Source: Cryptomeria japonica | Lineage: Eukaryota > Streptophyta > Pinopsida > Cupressales > Cupressaceae | Length of the DNA stretch: 64,000 nucleotides | Assembly: GCF_030272615.1 (NCBI RefSeq) | Contig: NC_081414.1 | Coordinates: 821,621,896-821,685,895 of the forward strand | Reading direction: 5' to 3' | Part shown: positions 47,343-58,485 of the stretch, piece by piece | Position numbering within the stretch: the stretch's first letter is position 1 | How the letters are laid out: every line of letters starts with the position of its first letter | Program-made: the position numbers and the translations under genes | The notes under the pieces: model-generated | Databases searched by the model: none | What the model saw: the letters and a program-made list of their open reading frames with translations, nothing else | What the model was told of the DNA's origin: nothing

Positions 47343-47358
47343 TTTGCCCCTCTTTGAG
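47343..47358 (-). promoter_or_regulatory. Polypurine tract of element B
   Basis: The element strand reads CTCAAAGAGGGGCAAA directly before the LTR start TGTAG, the same as in element A. Confidence 0.9.
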
Positions 47359-47650
47359 ATGGTGCGGTTTATCATGTCATTTCAAAGAAAGAAAAATAGG
47401 TGTGAAGAAAATTCCCCATAAATGTTAATTTAATGGGTGGTATGCCCCATCGAGAGATGGGCCAATGTTTTTAAAAAAAATGATTGATCTCTCGAAAAAG
47501 AACGAGAATTGGTGGGGAGGTAGAAGAGAAGAATTTAGCAATAATGGTCAAAGAATAGAAGAAATCAAAGATAACACAGAGAAATGGGAGGCGCTAGAAG
47601 TTCACGGGGACCACAATGGTGAGTGGGGAAAAATTAGGTTGAGGGAAAAG

Positions 47651-47660
47651 GGTATATATG
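47651..47660 (+). promoter_or_regulatory. TATA box of the antisense PMD gene (element B)
   Basis: GGTATATATG lies about 70 bp upstream of the exon 1 ATG at 47724 on the strand opposite to the element. Confidence 0.55.
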
Positions 47661-47723
47661 GGGGTGAAGGGGTAAAAACAGGGGCATTTGCATCCATCTG
47701 CACAACGATTCAGAGCTCTGATA

Positions 47724-50431
47724 ATGAATTTTGTGAAAGAGCGAGCAGCAATCAGGATACCAGTACCAATAGCAGATCATCGGCTCGAGCGGATTTGTCG
47801 ATTCCAGTGGCCAGATGACTATGGATTAGTGGTACACCAATTTGAATTTTTGATGTCTTTTTGCAAGTGTCCAAGTTGAGTCACGACAATAGCATTTTAG
47901 CACTATTGTCACCTAAACTAGCGCTTTTGTGCCACTATAGCGCTATTGCATAGTGGTTTTAGCGCCATCGCAAGGTTTAGCGCAGTCGTGTAGTTGTTTT
48001 AGCACTAATGTAGTTTTAGCACGATTGAGTCAATCTTGTAGCGCAGTTGTCCTGGAATGGCATTGTTGTGCGGTGGTTTTAGTGCTATTGGTTTTTTAGC
48101 GGTAGTGTGTAGTTGTTTTAGCGCAATTGTTAGCAGAATAACACTATTGTCTGAAAAATAGATGCCCCAGTATTAGAAAAATAATCTCCTGATGCCGATG
48201 GTGGATGGATGGATAAGTTAGTTGTTTTGAACCATAGCAGCCCTGTTGAGACTAGGTCATTATGATAAATGCCTGTTGTAGTCTAGGTTTGCCATGATTG
48301 CTTACTTGTTGAGACCCGTAGATACTTGATTAGAGTATCTATTGATAGTCTAGGTTTAAACTTAAGAAGTTTGAAACAAAACAACTGATGATGATGCAGA
48401 TGTGTGTGTTTGTAGGAGGATCTTCCCATCTTATAGATGAGGGAGAGGCATCCAGCCACACAACAGTTGAGAGATTGATTGACGGAGGCCAAGATTGATT
48501 GCATTTCGACGACAAGCCTTTATGATGTGATGTACATGCCCCTGATTTAGACGAATTGCGGCCTAATGATGACATTAGTGGAGCGGTGGCACAATGAAAC
48601 TTGCACGTTCTATTTGGCTATGGGTGAGATGACCCTGACACTGGAGGATGTGTGGTGAATTTTTCACATCCCTATTCGAGGGAATTTGGTGACATATGAC
48701 CAAGCATGGGGGAAAACAACTATGCAACAAATATTTTTCAAAGGATGTTTTTATTCATGATGGCTCAGTAGTGTGGGAGGAGATAGCTATGTTATATGAG
48801 CCACTTACAGCTGTGTTATTAGGGATTGTTGGGGGCTTGCTATGTCCTAATCGATGATCGCATGGACTGGTTGTGGGTTGGGGCCAGGTTATAAGGCAGA
48901 TGGTGATTGAGGGGACCTGCTTTGCATGGGGACTGTACATTCTGGCACATTTATATGATGATCTGCATGAGGTGGTGTACTGAGAGACGAGTTCTCTAGG
49001 AGTTGGGATCACTCTTTTGTGTATCTGGGCATGGGAGAGCCTACCCATGACACAACCTGTTAGTTTGAGATTTAGGGAAGTAGATAAGCCCTATGTGTAC
49101 ATGTGCAGAGGTATGATAAGTCAGCCCCACCTGGGGAAGTTAGAGTGGTGGCAGTGGACATTAGATGATTTTAGATATAGTGATATGGAGGCCCTATATT
49201 GAGTGTGAGCCTTGGGATGATGATGCAAAGGCCTTGCCTTATGTATTTATGACATGGTACTTGATTGGTAGGATATCCTACAATGTGGAGAGACAGGTAC
49301 CTGGTAGAGTGATGAGTTAGTTTGGTTGGAGGCAGGGATTGTTGAGTGGATAAGGGGAGTATGCACGGGCGGTACGAGAGAGATTCTAGTGGGGGCCAGT
49401 GTTACCATATGATCAGGCCTTAGCAAAGTTTAGAACTTTACAGGTGAGACCATGGCATATGAGGCCGGGGGTTGTAGATGCAGGGGTTACAGATAAGTAT
49501 ACCCAGTACATTACTGCACATCCTATTCCACATATATCAGATCTAGCGGAATCGATTCCAACTTTTGAGGATGATAGGAGACAGAGATGGAGGAGGAGAG
49601 GAGGTCAAGGATTGGTAGTAGGTGGATGAGGTAGAGGTGATGGAGGAGGTGGTGGTGGGGGAGATGGTGGTGGAGGTGTCAGAGGAGAAGGAGGAGGAGG
49701 TGGAGGGGGTGGTGGTGGAGGATTTGGGGTTGGGGGTGGATTTGGAGGTGGAGGTGGTGGAGGAGGAGGATTACAATGGAGAGGGAGAGGCGGGAAGCCG
49801 TTGCGACTATCATAGGGTCCTTTTGATTCAGTAAGGAGTCAAATCAGGTGGCAGGGATATGGGGGAGGGAGAGGCACCTATGGATACGAGAGAGGGAGAT
49901 ATTGGTGGAGGAGAGGGAGATAAAGGTGGAGGAGAGTATCCGATGGGAATGGGAGATGCACGAGAGCATATGCTAGTATATATGCAGACTCAACTTATAG
50001 CAGTCAAGGCACAGGTGGAGGAGATGGAGGTAGAGGTGGTAGCTAGAGATGTTTAGCTATTTGCACGAGAGTTAGAGTTGACGGTAGTGCTACGAGAGAG
50101 AGATGATGTGGTGGAGAGATTGAGGGAGATGCAGGAGAGAGGACCAGTTGCAGCAGGAGGATAGGCTCCTACTGGGGCAGTGATGAGGGAGATACAACAG
50201 TCTTAGGTAGAGATAGATTATTGGCAGGGTTTCTATGAGCAAGCGGTGCCAGTCAGTCAACGGGCACTAATCTATTCACAGATGCATCGGGCGAGATCAG
50301 AGCGGTCTCAGAGGATGTAGAGCAGTGGTGGTGTTATGGGTCCTCCATGGAGAGATAGTGTGGGTGGTGCAGGGGGTAGTGGTGGAGCAGGCAGTGATGG
50401 GGGTGCAAAATCTGGCCAGAGTGCCATTTGA
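47724..50431 (+). pseudogene. Antisense plant-mobile-domain (PMD) gene of element B
   Basis: Exon 1 from 47724 (MNFVKERAAIRIPVPIADHR) resembles exon 1 of A (shared ADH..ER). An array-filled intron follows. Exon 2 from about 48525 carries the PMD signature MTLVERWHNETCTFYLAMGE and TLTLEDVW near 48565-48655, then a decayed region with many TAG/TGA stops and frameshifts, including FAWGLYILAHLYDDLHE. A Gly-rich stretch (49620-49760), coiled coil (49960-50120) and Gly/Ser-rich tail end near 50431. It is more decayed than the copy in A. The linker after the PMD is Gly-rich here but Asp/Glu-rich in A and E. Confidence 0.7.
47885..48150 (+). repeat. Short-repeat array in PMD intron (element B)
   Basis: About twelve degenerate copies of TTTTAGCGCTATTGT (variants TTTTAGCACTAATGT, TTTAGCGCAGTCGTG, TTTTAGCGCAATTGT) at irregular spacing. 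The leader of B (62563-62862) has the same unit as its reverse complement. Confidence 0.75.
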
Positions 50432-50519
50432 GAGAGTTTTATGTATTTTTATTACATTGTCATTTTGGACTGTGACTTGGATGGCTCTTGGTAGCCGATA
50501 TTTTTGACATCACTATATT

Positions 50520-51720
50520 CTGATACATGTATGGTTTTGCGGGATGATGTATGATGTAACATATGAGGAGATCCCATATTTTGTGATGATATGTATGGAT
50601 TTATGCAGGATGATGATTTATGATTTATGCTTAGATGGATGTTTTTACTTGCTAGATGTATATGTTGATGAGATGATTTCTATATGCATGTGATGATGAT
50701 TTTATGATGCCTATATGCATGTTATGATGATTTTATGATGTTTATATGCATGTTTATGATAATTGTATGATGCTTTTTGTATTTAATTCCATGATGATGA
50801 TGTATGCATAATGATGAATGAATGATGTTGACTATGACATAGATAGTACTTTGTGTTTATGTTGATGAAATGTAATGAATCGAATGGTTTATGTAAATTT
50901 TTATAGATGGTTAAAAATGAATGCAAAATGGATAAACAAATGGTGATTCAAATGCTGATGTGATCATCTTAAATGAATGCACTTTTAAAATGAAATAAAT
51001 AAATGTTGAGACAAATGCTTATGTTATGTTTCTAAATGACTTAAAACATGACTAAGTGAAATGATAATGCAAATAAATTCAACTAAGGGATAATGAATAA
51101 TCGCACCTTAATGCAATTAAAAGGATAATGAATGCATCTTAATGAATCCAGATGAAATTTTTTAAGATGATAATGAAATGAATGAGTATAATAATATACT
51201 GGATGGATAGATGAATGTATTTAACTAATAGATAGATAAATGCAAATGAATGCAACTAAATGAATCTAGATGAATGTATTGTAAACAAACTTAAATGATG
51301 ATGAATGATTTTGAATGATTTAAGGATGCTAATCTAAGTACATGATAATGAATGCAACTAAATGATATTAAATGTACTTAAATGAATATCTAAAATGGAT
51401 GTAATGAACCTACATGCAAGTAAATGATAATGGACTAGATGCATTTAAATGCAACTAAATGTAATGGAATGATAATGCAATGCATTCATAATATATGAAT
51501 GAAAGTTGGTGAGAAATTGTATGATGCACTGATGATGTATCAGCAAACTCCGCCATGATTGTATCCAAGACCAATTTACATTAAATAACTTCCCATATTT
51601 TAACTTGTTCACACTTGCATACAAAACCATAAATATGAATAATGAATGATCAAATGGAGGGGTTATATGCAATGGAATGCAATATAAACAAATGAGATGA
51701 AATGACGATCCATAGTGCTT
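50520..51720. repeat. ATGATG/AATGA low-complexity tract after PMD gene (element B)
   Basis: About 1.2 kb of degenerate short tandem DNA: GATGATTTATGATG at the left, AATGAATGCAACTAAATGATAATG further right. No gene. Comparable but shorter tracts follow the PMD genes of A and E. Confidence 0.7.
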
Positions 51721-52635
51721 TTATTTTTCATCATTGAGCAATTGTAGTATCAATCTTGGATGAGGCAGTAGGAACCAAGTTTGGAGCATTGTACCTATAA
51801 GCAAGCAACATAAATAAAGAATATGGAACCTCCATAATGGTTCATGCTCATATGGTTGAGGTATACATTGTAGTCAGTAAGCCATAGTGATTTATGACTA
51901 TATTTTGTATAAGATCATGTAGCTTAGTGAACTTCCCAAATAGACACCATTAGTACATGCCCCAAAACTTCATTGGAATAATTCGCAGATGATAAAAAAA
52001 TAATACTTAGGAACCATCCTGGTTACTGTAATCACTTTTGGATATCCCAGAGTAGTGTAGGAACCTGATATAAATGAATAAATAACTTTATCAAATTGAC
52101 CGAGTACTTGATAGCTTTAAACAAAATTTTCTTGTCAAAGAAAATGTTATCATGTCTTTGTTTTGGTAAGGAGGGATGCATCCTTGTTAAGACAATTGTG
52201 TGTCAATGTTTTCTTTTTTGGTTGATTTGATAAGTGGTCATTGTTTGAGTAGCTCAAAATGTTGTTTTGTGTCTGCTTTGATGCATATGTACAAAGGATT
52301 TATTATGCATTGCAAGGTTTTTGATTGATTTTTGATGCTTTTGAATGTTTTTGGATTTTGTGAGATAGTTTTTGAATGTTTTTGGATTTTGTGAGATAGT
52401 TTTGAATGAAGAACTTAATGAATCACCAGTAATGCATAATCCACTTTCATAAATAGGTTAAGAGTATTGCCCCCAGTTTACACATTACTATGAAAAAGCG
52501 GGATGCAAGACACGTGAAGTACTATCCTTGATTGCAGATCAATTTCAAGCCATGGTTTGACTGATGGATGAATGGAAGCAATGAATGGGATCGCAACAAG
52601 TCTAAAAAGATAATGGAGCCATATCCTTTATGAGT
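51721..52635. other. Non-coding interior of element B
   Basis: No gene seen. Contains a 24-bp direct duplication (TTTTTGAATG... GTGAGATAG, 52355-52402) and the purine tract ACTGGGGGCAAT on the element strand (52467-52478), shared with A at 39021-39034. Confidence 0.5.
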
Positions 52636-52700
52636 GGTGCCTGTTTGCCAGGTTTTCACCATCCTATTTACCCAAGGTGCCACCGGAGTGGTTGTTCACC
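52636..52700 (-). ncRNA. Tandem hairpin RNA motif downstream of integrase (element B)
   Basis: On the element strand, hairpin a (52700-52676): outer GGTG/CACC, bulge AACAA, inner CCAC/GTGG, loop TCCG. Spacer of 15 nt, TTGGGTAAATAGGAT. Hairpin b (52660-52636): outer GGTG/CACC, bulge AAAA, inner CCTG/CAGG, loop GCAAA. It starts about 115 nt after the integrase stop, behind an A-rich tract. All eight base pairs of both hairpins are intact despite decay of the neighbouring genes. Confidence 0.7.
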
Positions 52701-52814
52701 ATTTGGATGTATGATTTTTCTTTACTATTTTGGTCTTTTTTTTTCTATATTTTCTTTAGAACATTTATCTGAATGTTTTCTTGATATGTATTGAATCCTG
52801 ATGCTTTGTACAAC

Positions 52815-54332
52815 TTATGTATGAAATCATTTGAGGTGCATGTTGTTGATTGGATCTACCAGTGGTTCTCCTTCTGAAGTAGCCAACTGATATGCCCCAG
52901 ACCCAAATACAACAGTGATAACATATGGACCCAGCCAGTTTGATTCAAACTTTCCTTGATGTTCTCTGTTTGGTTGGTTATGAGGATTCTCCCTGATAAC
53001 AAGATCACCTACCTCAAATGTATGATGTTTAACTCAATGATTATAGCTTTTACTCATGCACTACTGATAAGCTTTGAGGTAGTTGTATGCAGCTTGTCAT
53101 CTTTCATCAAGTAGTTCCAAGTCTTGAAGATGAGAGACTCGGTATGCTTCATCATCTATCAGATTATGTAAAGAAACCCGTAGAGATGGTATCTCAACCT
53201 CAATAGGAAGGATGGCTTCTGCGCCATAGACCAGTGAGTAGGGAGTTGCGCCTGTAGGGGTTCAAATACTAGTTCGATATGTCCATAGTGCTGGATTTAA
53301 TTGAACATGTCAATCATGTACGACATCATTGAATGTCTTTTTGAGGATTCTCAATATGTTTTTGTTCGATGCTTTGGTCTGACCATTTCCTTGTGGGTAA
53401 TAGGGAGTGGAAAAGTGGTGTTGGATGTGAAACTTCTCACAGAGCTCACGGACATCCTAATGTTTGAAAGGAAGCCCGTTATCTATGATGATGGACATGG
53501 GTACACCATATAGGTAGATGATGTAATTAAGGATGAATGAGGCAATCTTCTTGATGGTAACTTGGGTAAGTGGAACAACTTCGATCCACTTTGTAAAGTA
53601 TTCGGTGGCGGTAATAATGAATTTATGACCATTGGATGAAGATGGATGAATTTTACCCACAAGGTCAAGTCTCCATTGACAAAAGGGCCATGGTGTTGTG
53701 ATTGGTTGCTATTCCTATACTGGCGCATGTATAAGGTCTCCATGAACTTGACATTTCTTGCATTTTCTGACAAAATAGTAGGAGTCTTTTTCCATGGATG
53801 ACCAATAGTATCCAATGTGCATGATCTTCTTTGCTAAGGAAGGACCACTGGAGTGAGTCCCACAAATTCCTTCATGTACCTCTTCCAAGGCATTTATTGT
53901 CTCTTCTCATTCCAAATATTGAAGGAGAGTACCATCAAGATTGTGTCGATATAGGGTTTCAGCAATGATGGTGTATCGAGCGGTTTGTCGAATGAAGGTT
54001 TTGTGTTGGTTATTCGATTGGTTAGGAGGAAGTGTGTGATCATGGAGGTATGTGTAGAACTCACCATACCATGGGGATTCAAAACATATCATCTTAGATT
54101 CGGGGATATCGTAAGCGGGAATCCAAAGCTGTTCTACCAAGAATTCACAGCGTGCTGAATTCTATGGAAGATCTAGGAGAGATGCAATGGTAGCCATGGC
54201 GTCAACAACTTGATTCTAATATTTGGGTATTAGCTCAAAGTTGATGGTCATAAATGATGCTTTTAAACTATCCACCATTTTCTTGTACAACATGAGTTTA
54301 TCATCCTTGGTATGATATTCATCTGTGACTTG
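52815..54332 (-). pseudogene. Integrase of element B
   Basis: Read from about 54332 to a TAA at 52815. The HHCC zinc-binding segment is at about 53990-53720 (EVHEGICGTHSSG, KKIMHIGYYW, KCKKCQVHG). Core residues are seen in LDLVGKIHPSSSNGHKFI, ATEYFTKWIEVVPL, IIDNGLPFKH and FHIQHHFSTPYYPQGNGQ. The C-terminal part has GATPYSLVYGAEAILPIEVE, HTFEVGDLVIRENP and WLGPYVITVVFGSGAYQL. These are typical of Tat/Athila-type gypsy integrases and align with E (14470-15035). Several stops (TAG, TGA) and frameshifts inactivate it. Confidence 0.88.
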
Positions 54333-55112
54333 TCAGATGACCAATTGGGAGTCGCCATATATTTGAAGCTCTTTCAGTTTCCATTGTATGGCTAGTTTGA
54401 GTCCTATGATCAGGGCCTCATATTTTGCTATGTTGTTTGTACATGGAAAAGTTAACCTGTAAGACTTTGGGATGCTGTCACCTTGAGGTGTGATAAATAG
54501 AATGTCTGCCCTCGAGCCATGCCTAGTATATGAACTGTCAAAGTAGAGCTTCCATGGTTGCGTTGCTGTGATCATGAATATCTCTTCATCTAGGAAGGTA
54601 GAAAAAAGAGGATGATTAGCTATGAGGGGTGCATCAACCAACTGATCTGCAATAGCTTGTCCCTTGATAGCCTTACGGTCCACATACTCGATCTCAAATT
54701 CACTTTGAATCATCACCCATTTGGCCAAGCAGCCTGTCAATGCTGCTTTGTTGAGTAGTTACTTTAGTGGATCGATCTTTGCAATGAGTTGTACTTTATG
54801 TGTTAAAAAATAGTGCCTCAGTTTAGTGGTTGTCAAGATTACTGCTAGGCAATTTTGCTCAATAGGTGTGTAATTGAGTTCATAGTCGGCCAGTGTGTGA
54901 GAGATATAGTATATATCACACTCTTTATCTTCTGCATTATGTTGTGCTAGTAGTACTCCCAATCCTGTATTAGTTGCTGAAATATAGAGAAATGGAGGTC
55001 TACTTGGATCTAATGGGATCAACAACAGTGTATTCATGAGATAGTCCTTAAGCATCTGGAATGCTTGCTGGCATTTGACATCCCATTGAAAGCGGATATT
55101 TTTGTGTAACAA
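54333..55112 (-). pseudogene. Dual RNase H region of element B
   Basis: The first RNase H (55112-54759) follows RT with FLYISATNTGLGVLLAQHN and ELNYTPIEQNCLAVI. After a linker (IKGQAIADQLVDAP) a second, archaeal-type RNase H follows (54740-54333) with WKLYFDSSYTRHGSRAD, TNNIAKYEALIIGLKLA and LQIYGDSQLVI. The acidic residues in YFD, YEAL and GDS are retained. Two RNase H domains are the hallmark of the Tat clade of plant gypsy elements. Interrupted by a TAG near 54757 and by stops at both ends. Confidence 0.85.
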
Positions 55113-56469
55113 AATGTGTAAAGGAATGGTACTTATCTGCTAGTTGTGCAATGAATCTTCGGATGGATTGAAGCCACCCTTGTAATGTCCTTAGTTGACT
55201 GATGTTCTTTGGAGGTGGCATGCCCATTATTTCTTTTAACTTTGATGGGTTGACCTCAATGCCTTTGCTTGAGACAATGTATCCTAGAAGCTTCCCTAAG
55301 GTTACTCCAAAGACACATTTCTTTGGGTTGAGTCGAAAATAATATTGTTCCAGTCTGTCAAAGATTTTCTCTAATATCTCCAAGTGACCCTCTCTTGTTA
55401 ATGATTTTGCTAGTAAGTCATCAACATAATCCTCCATTATGGTATGCATCATATCATGAAAGATGGTGGTCATTTCTCTTTGATAAGTCGCCACTACATT
55501 CTTTAGACCAAAAGGCATTACATTCAAACAGTATGTTCCCCATGGACATGTGAAGGTCATCTTATGTTGATCCTCTGGTGCGATCTTTATCTAGTTTTAC
55601 CCTGAAAAGCCATCCATGAGAGAAAGCATGACATGTCCTACTGTTAGGTCCATGATCATGTCAATTTTTGGTAGGGGGAAGTCATCTTTAGGACATGCCT
55701 TGTTTAGATCTCTGAAGTCAGTAGAGATATGGATGCCCCCATTTGGTTTGCCAACAGGTACAATGCTGGATATCCAATCTGCATAATCAATTGGTCTAAT
55801 AAAACCAACATCCAGGAGTTTCTTAAGTTCTGCTTTGACTAGTACCACAATCTAGGGGTGCATCTTGCGAAGCTTCTATTTAACAGACTTAGTTCCTTCT
55901 ACTACAGTGAGGTTATGCATGACTAAATTAGGATTGAGACCAGTCATGTCTCCATATGACCATGTGAAGTTGATTTGACACTTTTGGAAGAATTCTATAA
56001 ACTTAGGTTGTTCCTCCGGAGTCAAAAAAGATGCCAGATGTATGTGGTGAGGAGTTTTAGGAGTCCCTACATTGAATTCTTTTGTTTCCTCAATAAGGAT
56101 TATTGATTGTTCCCGATTTGCACTGGAGGGGAGGATGTCAAACCTTTCATCCATAGGTGCCTCAGGGAGGTTTTCACCGTTGGATATTCTCTTTCTTTTT
56201 ACTTTTTTGGGATCAAACAATGCCATAGTATGGTTTTCACTAGAAGATCCATGTTTTATTGTAATATTTTTGTAGTTGAAAGGTTTGGCATCCGCCTCGA
56301 AGTATGTTGCATTATTAAGTTCAATGGCGAATCTAGCTTTGTGATCTCTGCTAGGTATGTTATCCCGTAGTTCCAAAAATTCAATGATCTCCTTATCATT
56401 TTGGAATTGGTCAAGGCATGGGGGTTTAGATTGGTTCCATTTAATGAGTTCAGGATGGATAATGGGCAT
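55048..56469 (-). pseudogene. Reverse transcriptase of element B
   Basis: After a spacer with PEEQPKFIEFFQKCQINFTW, RT reads AELKKLLDVGFIRPIDYADW, IVPVGKPNGGIHISTDFRDL, NKACPKDDFPLPKIDMIMD, then after stops TFTCPWGTYCLNVMPFGLKN and the catalytic YVDDLLAKS (YVDD at 55417-55428), and KKCVFGVTLGKLLGYIVS. The polymerase motifs are gypsy-type and mostly intact. Stops near 55595 and 55870 and a frameshift near 55110 inactivate it. Confidence 0.9.
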
Positions 56470-56499
56470 TACCTCATCGATCAGGTTAAGTTCATAAGA

Positions 56500-58485
56500 T
56501 GTGTCAGTGAGGGTTAAGATGTTGTGGTGAAGGTTGTTGATGGTACTCTCCCTATCATAATTAGGCGTAGGATGTGACGTAGGGTCTGTGGAAGGTTTTC
56601 CCAGTTCAGGAACCCAAGAGGTTTTAATCTGTTCTTCTTCGTAAACAAGGATTTATTTGTGAGGTAGAGGTGGTGATGCGTCTTCCTCATCTGAAGTATT
56701 GAGATGTATGGAATCAAATTCCCACTCATGTGAGTCAGTCTCTGAGTTTCTTTCCAGCATCCGATTACTATACCAAACTAGGATATCGTTTTAGTTAAAC
56801 ACTGCAGGTGTGATCTGGTGATGTATCTTTGGACATGGAATGGTTGGTGTTGCGGGGAGGATTATTGGGATCAGTGAATCCAATACTAGGAGTATCAACA
56901 TTTTTGAATCTATTATTTCTGATGGAATTATAAGTGTCATCGATACTGTTGGGGGTTGTGATACTACTGATGGTGTTGTTGATGTGGTTGCTACTGTTGA
57001 TGGAGTTGTTGGTTTGATTGGTGGGATGATTGGTTTTGTGGATGTTATTGCTGGGATTCTCAGCCTTATTAGGGCAGTTAGTGTGGTTCTTGGTGCTACT
57101 GATATAACCAAGGGTGGCCTCTTTAGAGTATTAGGATGATATAGAGGTTTGTGGGGTTTCCTTTTGACTATGAGCTTAAGAAGAGTCTCCTTTTGAAAGA
57201 CTAATCTAGTGTTATCTTTAGGCTTTAATTCAGGTTGCAATGGCTTGTGTCATCCTTGCTTGTAAGGTCCTAAAGCACTCTAACCATCATAGCCCATTCT
57301 TTGCATAATGGTAAGGCTTTTTCCATATTGATTTGTGGGAAGCTTAGCTTGTGGGATTTCCATGGTGATGGGGTCTTTATAGATCCATTCTGCTAAGTCC
57401 TGATCTCTGGTCTCCTCTTCCCGACTCTTTCCAAGGATAAAAGCCACCAAAGTACATGTTGTCTTGACTAATGGTGCTTGAAGTAACCTTTGAGTCTTAC
57501 CATGAGTTCTAGGGGGAGTGGGTAGTTTCCCAACACAAAAGAGTTGGCTTAGATTGTACTCCACAGGACCTTCCTCTGTCATTTTCATTTTTAGCTTCTC
57601 TTGCTTTGGTATAGTGGTGTTTGAACTGGAAAGAGGGGTTGGAATTACATATGATGTGGATGGGATAGCTTCTCTATTGTTTGGAATGGTAATCTCTGGC
57701 TGATGGTTGATATTGTTACAATATGCAAATGGATTTGCATCACCCATGATTGTAATTTCTACACCGTTATGAGGGAACTTCATACACTCATGATAGGTGG
57801 ATGGAATGACTTGCATGAAGTGTATCCAAGGTCTTCCTAACAACAAATTATACAATAGAGGAAGGTCCAATACTTGACATATGATGTGCTTCACCACTAG
57901 GCCCACTCAGATTGGTAACACAATTGCTCCTTTTGAAGAACGCTCTGCATCATCATAGGCTTTTATGGTTATCTTTTTGCGGGGGTCCACTGATTCAACT
58001 ACATATCCCAATGCTGTGACCAACTATAATGTACATATATTTAGGCCGGCTCCATTGTTGACCAAGACTTGCTTGATCCTATGTTGGTTGATAAATCCTT
58101 CAATATGGAGTGAGGCGTTATGAGGTTGTTGGAAGGATGTATTGTCACTTTCAGAGAAAGTGAGACATGGTGATGTCCTCAAATTACCAACCATAGCTTG
58201 AAATTCAACTATATTTAGTTTGGTAGGGACTGATGCCTCTTGGAGAGCTTGATCCAAGATTGTTTTATGAGACGGGGATAGGAGCAAAATCTCTAAGATG
58301 GATATAAGTGCGGGCATCTTATCTAATTGTTCCACAAGGTCATACTGCTTTGGGATGGAGGTTGTGCCTTGTGGAGTTGCTTTAATGGTGATCTTGCTAT
58401 GACGCGTAACAACATTGTAGGTAGGGCTTGGATCTTTGATGGTAATGGTTGCAATTTGTTCATTGGCATCATATAGGTGATTCAT
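56500..58485 (-). pseudogene. Protease region and linker of element B
   Basis: The aspartic protease is seen as QVLVNNGAGLNICTL (about 58024-58066), where the family has an aspartate in place of the second asparagine, followed by TALGYVVES and LYNLLLGRPWIHFMQVIPST near 57850. The Asp-to-Asn change would abolish catalysis. 56791-57240 is a Pro/Thr/Ile-rich low-complexity linker between protease and RT, whose antisense frame (56840-57139) is an artefact. Several stops are present. Confidence 0.75.

Noticed and set aside
49622-49834. Val/Glu-rich ORF
   Set aside because: Out-of-frame reading of the glycine-rich linker of the B PMD gene.
52636-52700. Hairpins as intrinsic terminators
   Set aside because: Stems are only 4+4 bp with a bulge, no following U-run on the sense strand, and the host is eukaryotic.
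56840-57139. Plus-strand Val/Ile/Gly-rich ORF of 99 residues
   Set aside because: Antisense shadow of the Pro/Thr/Ile-rich linker of the B polyprotein.
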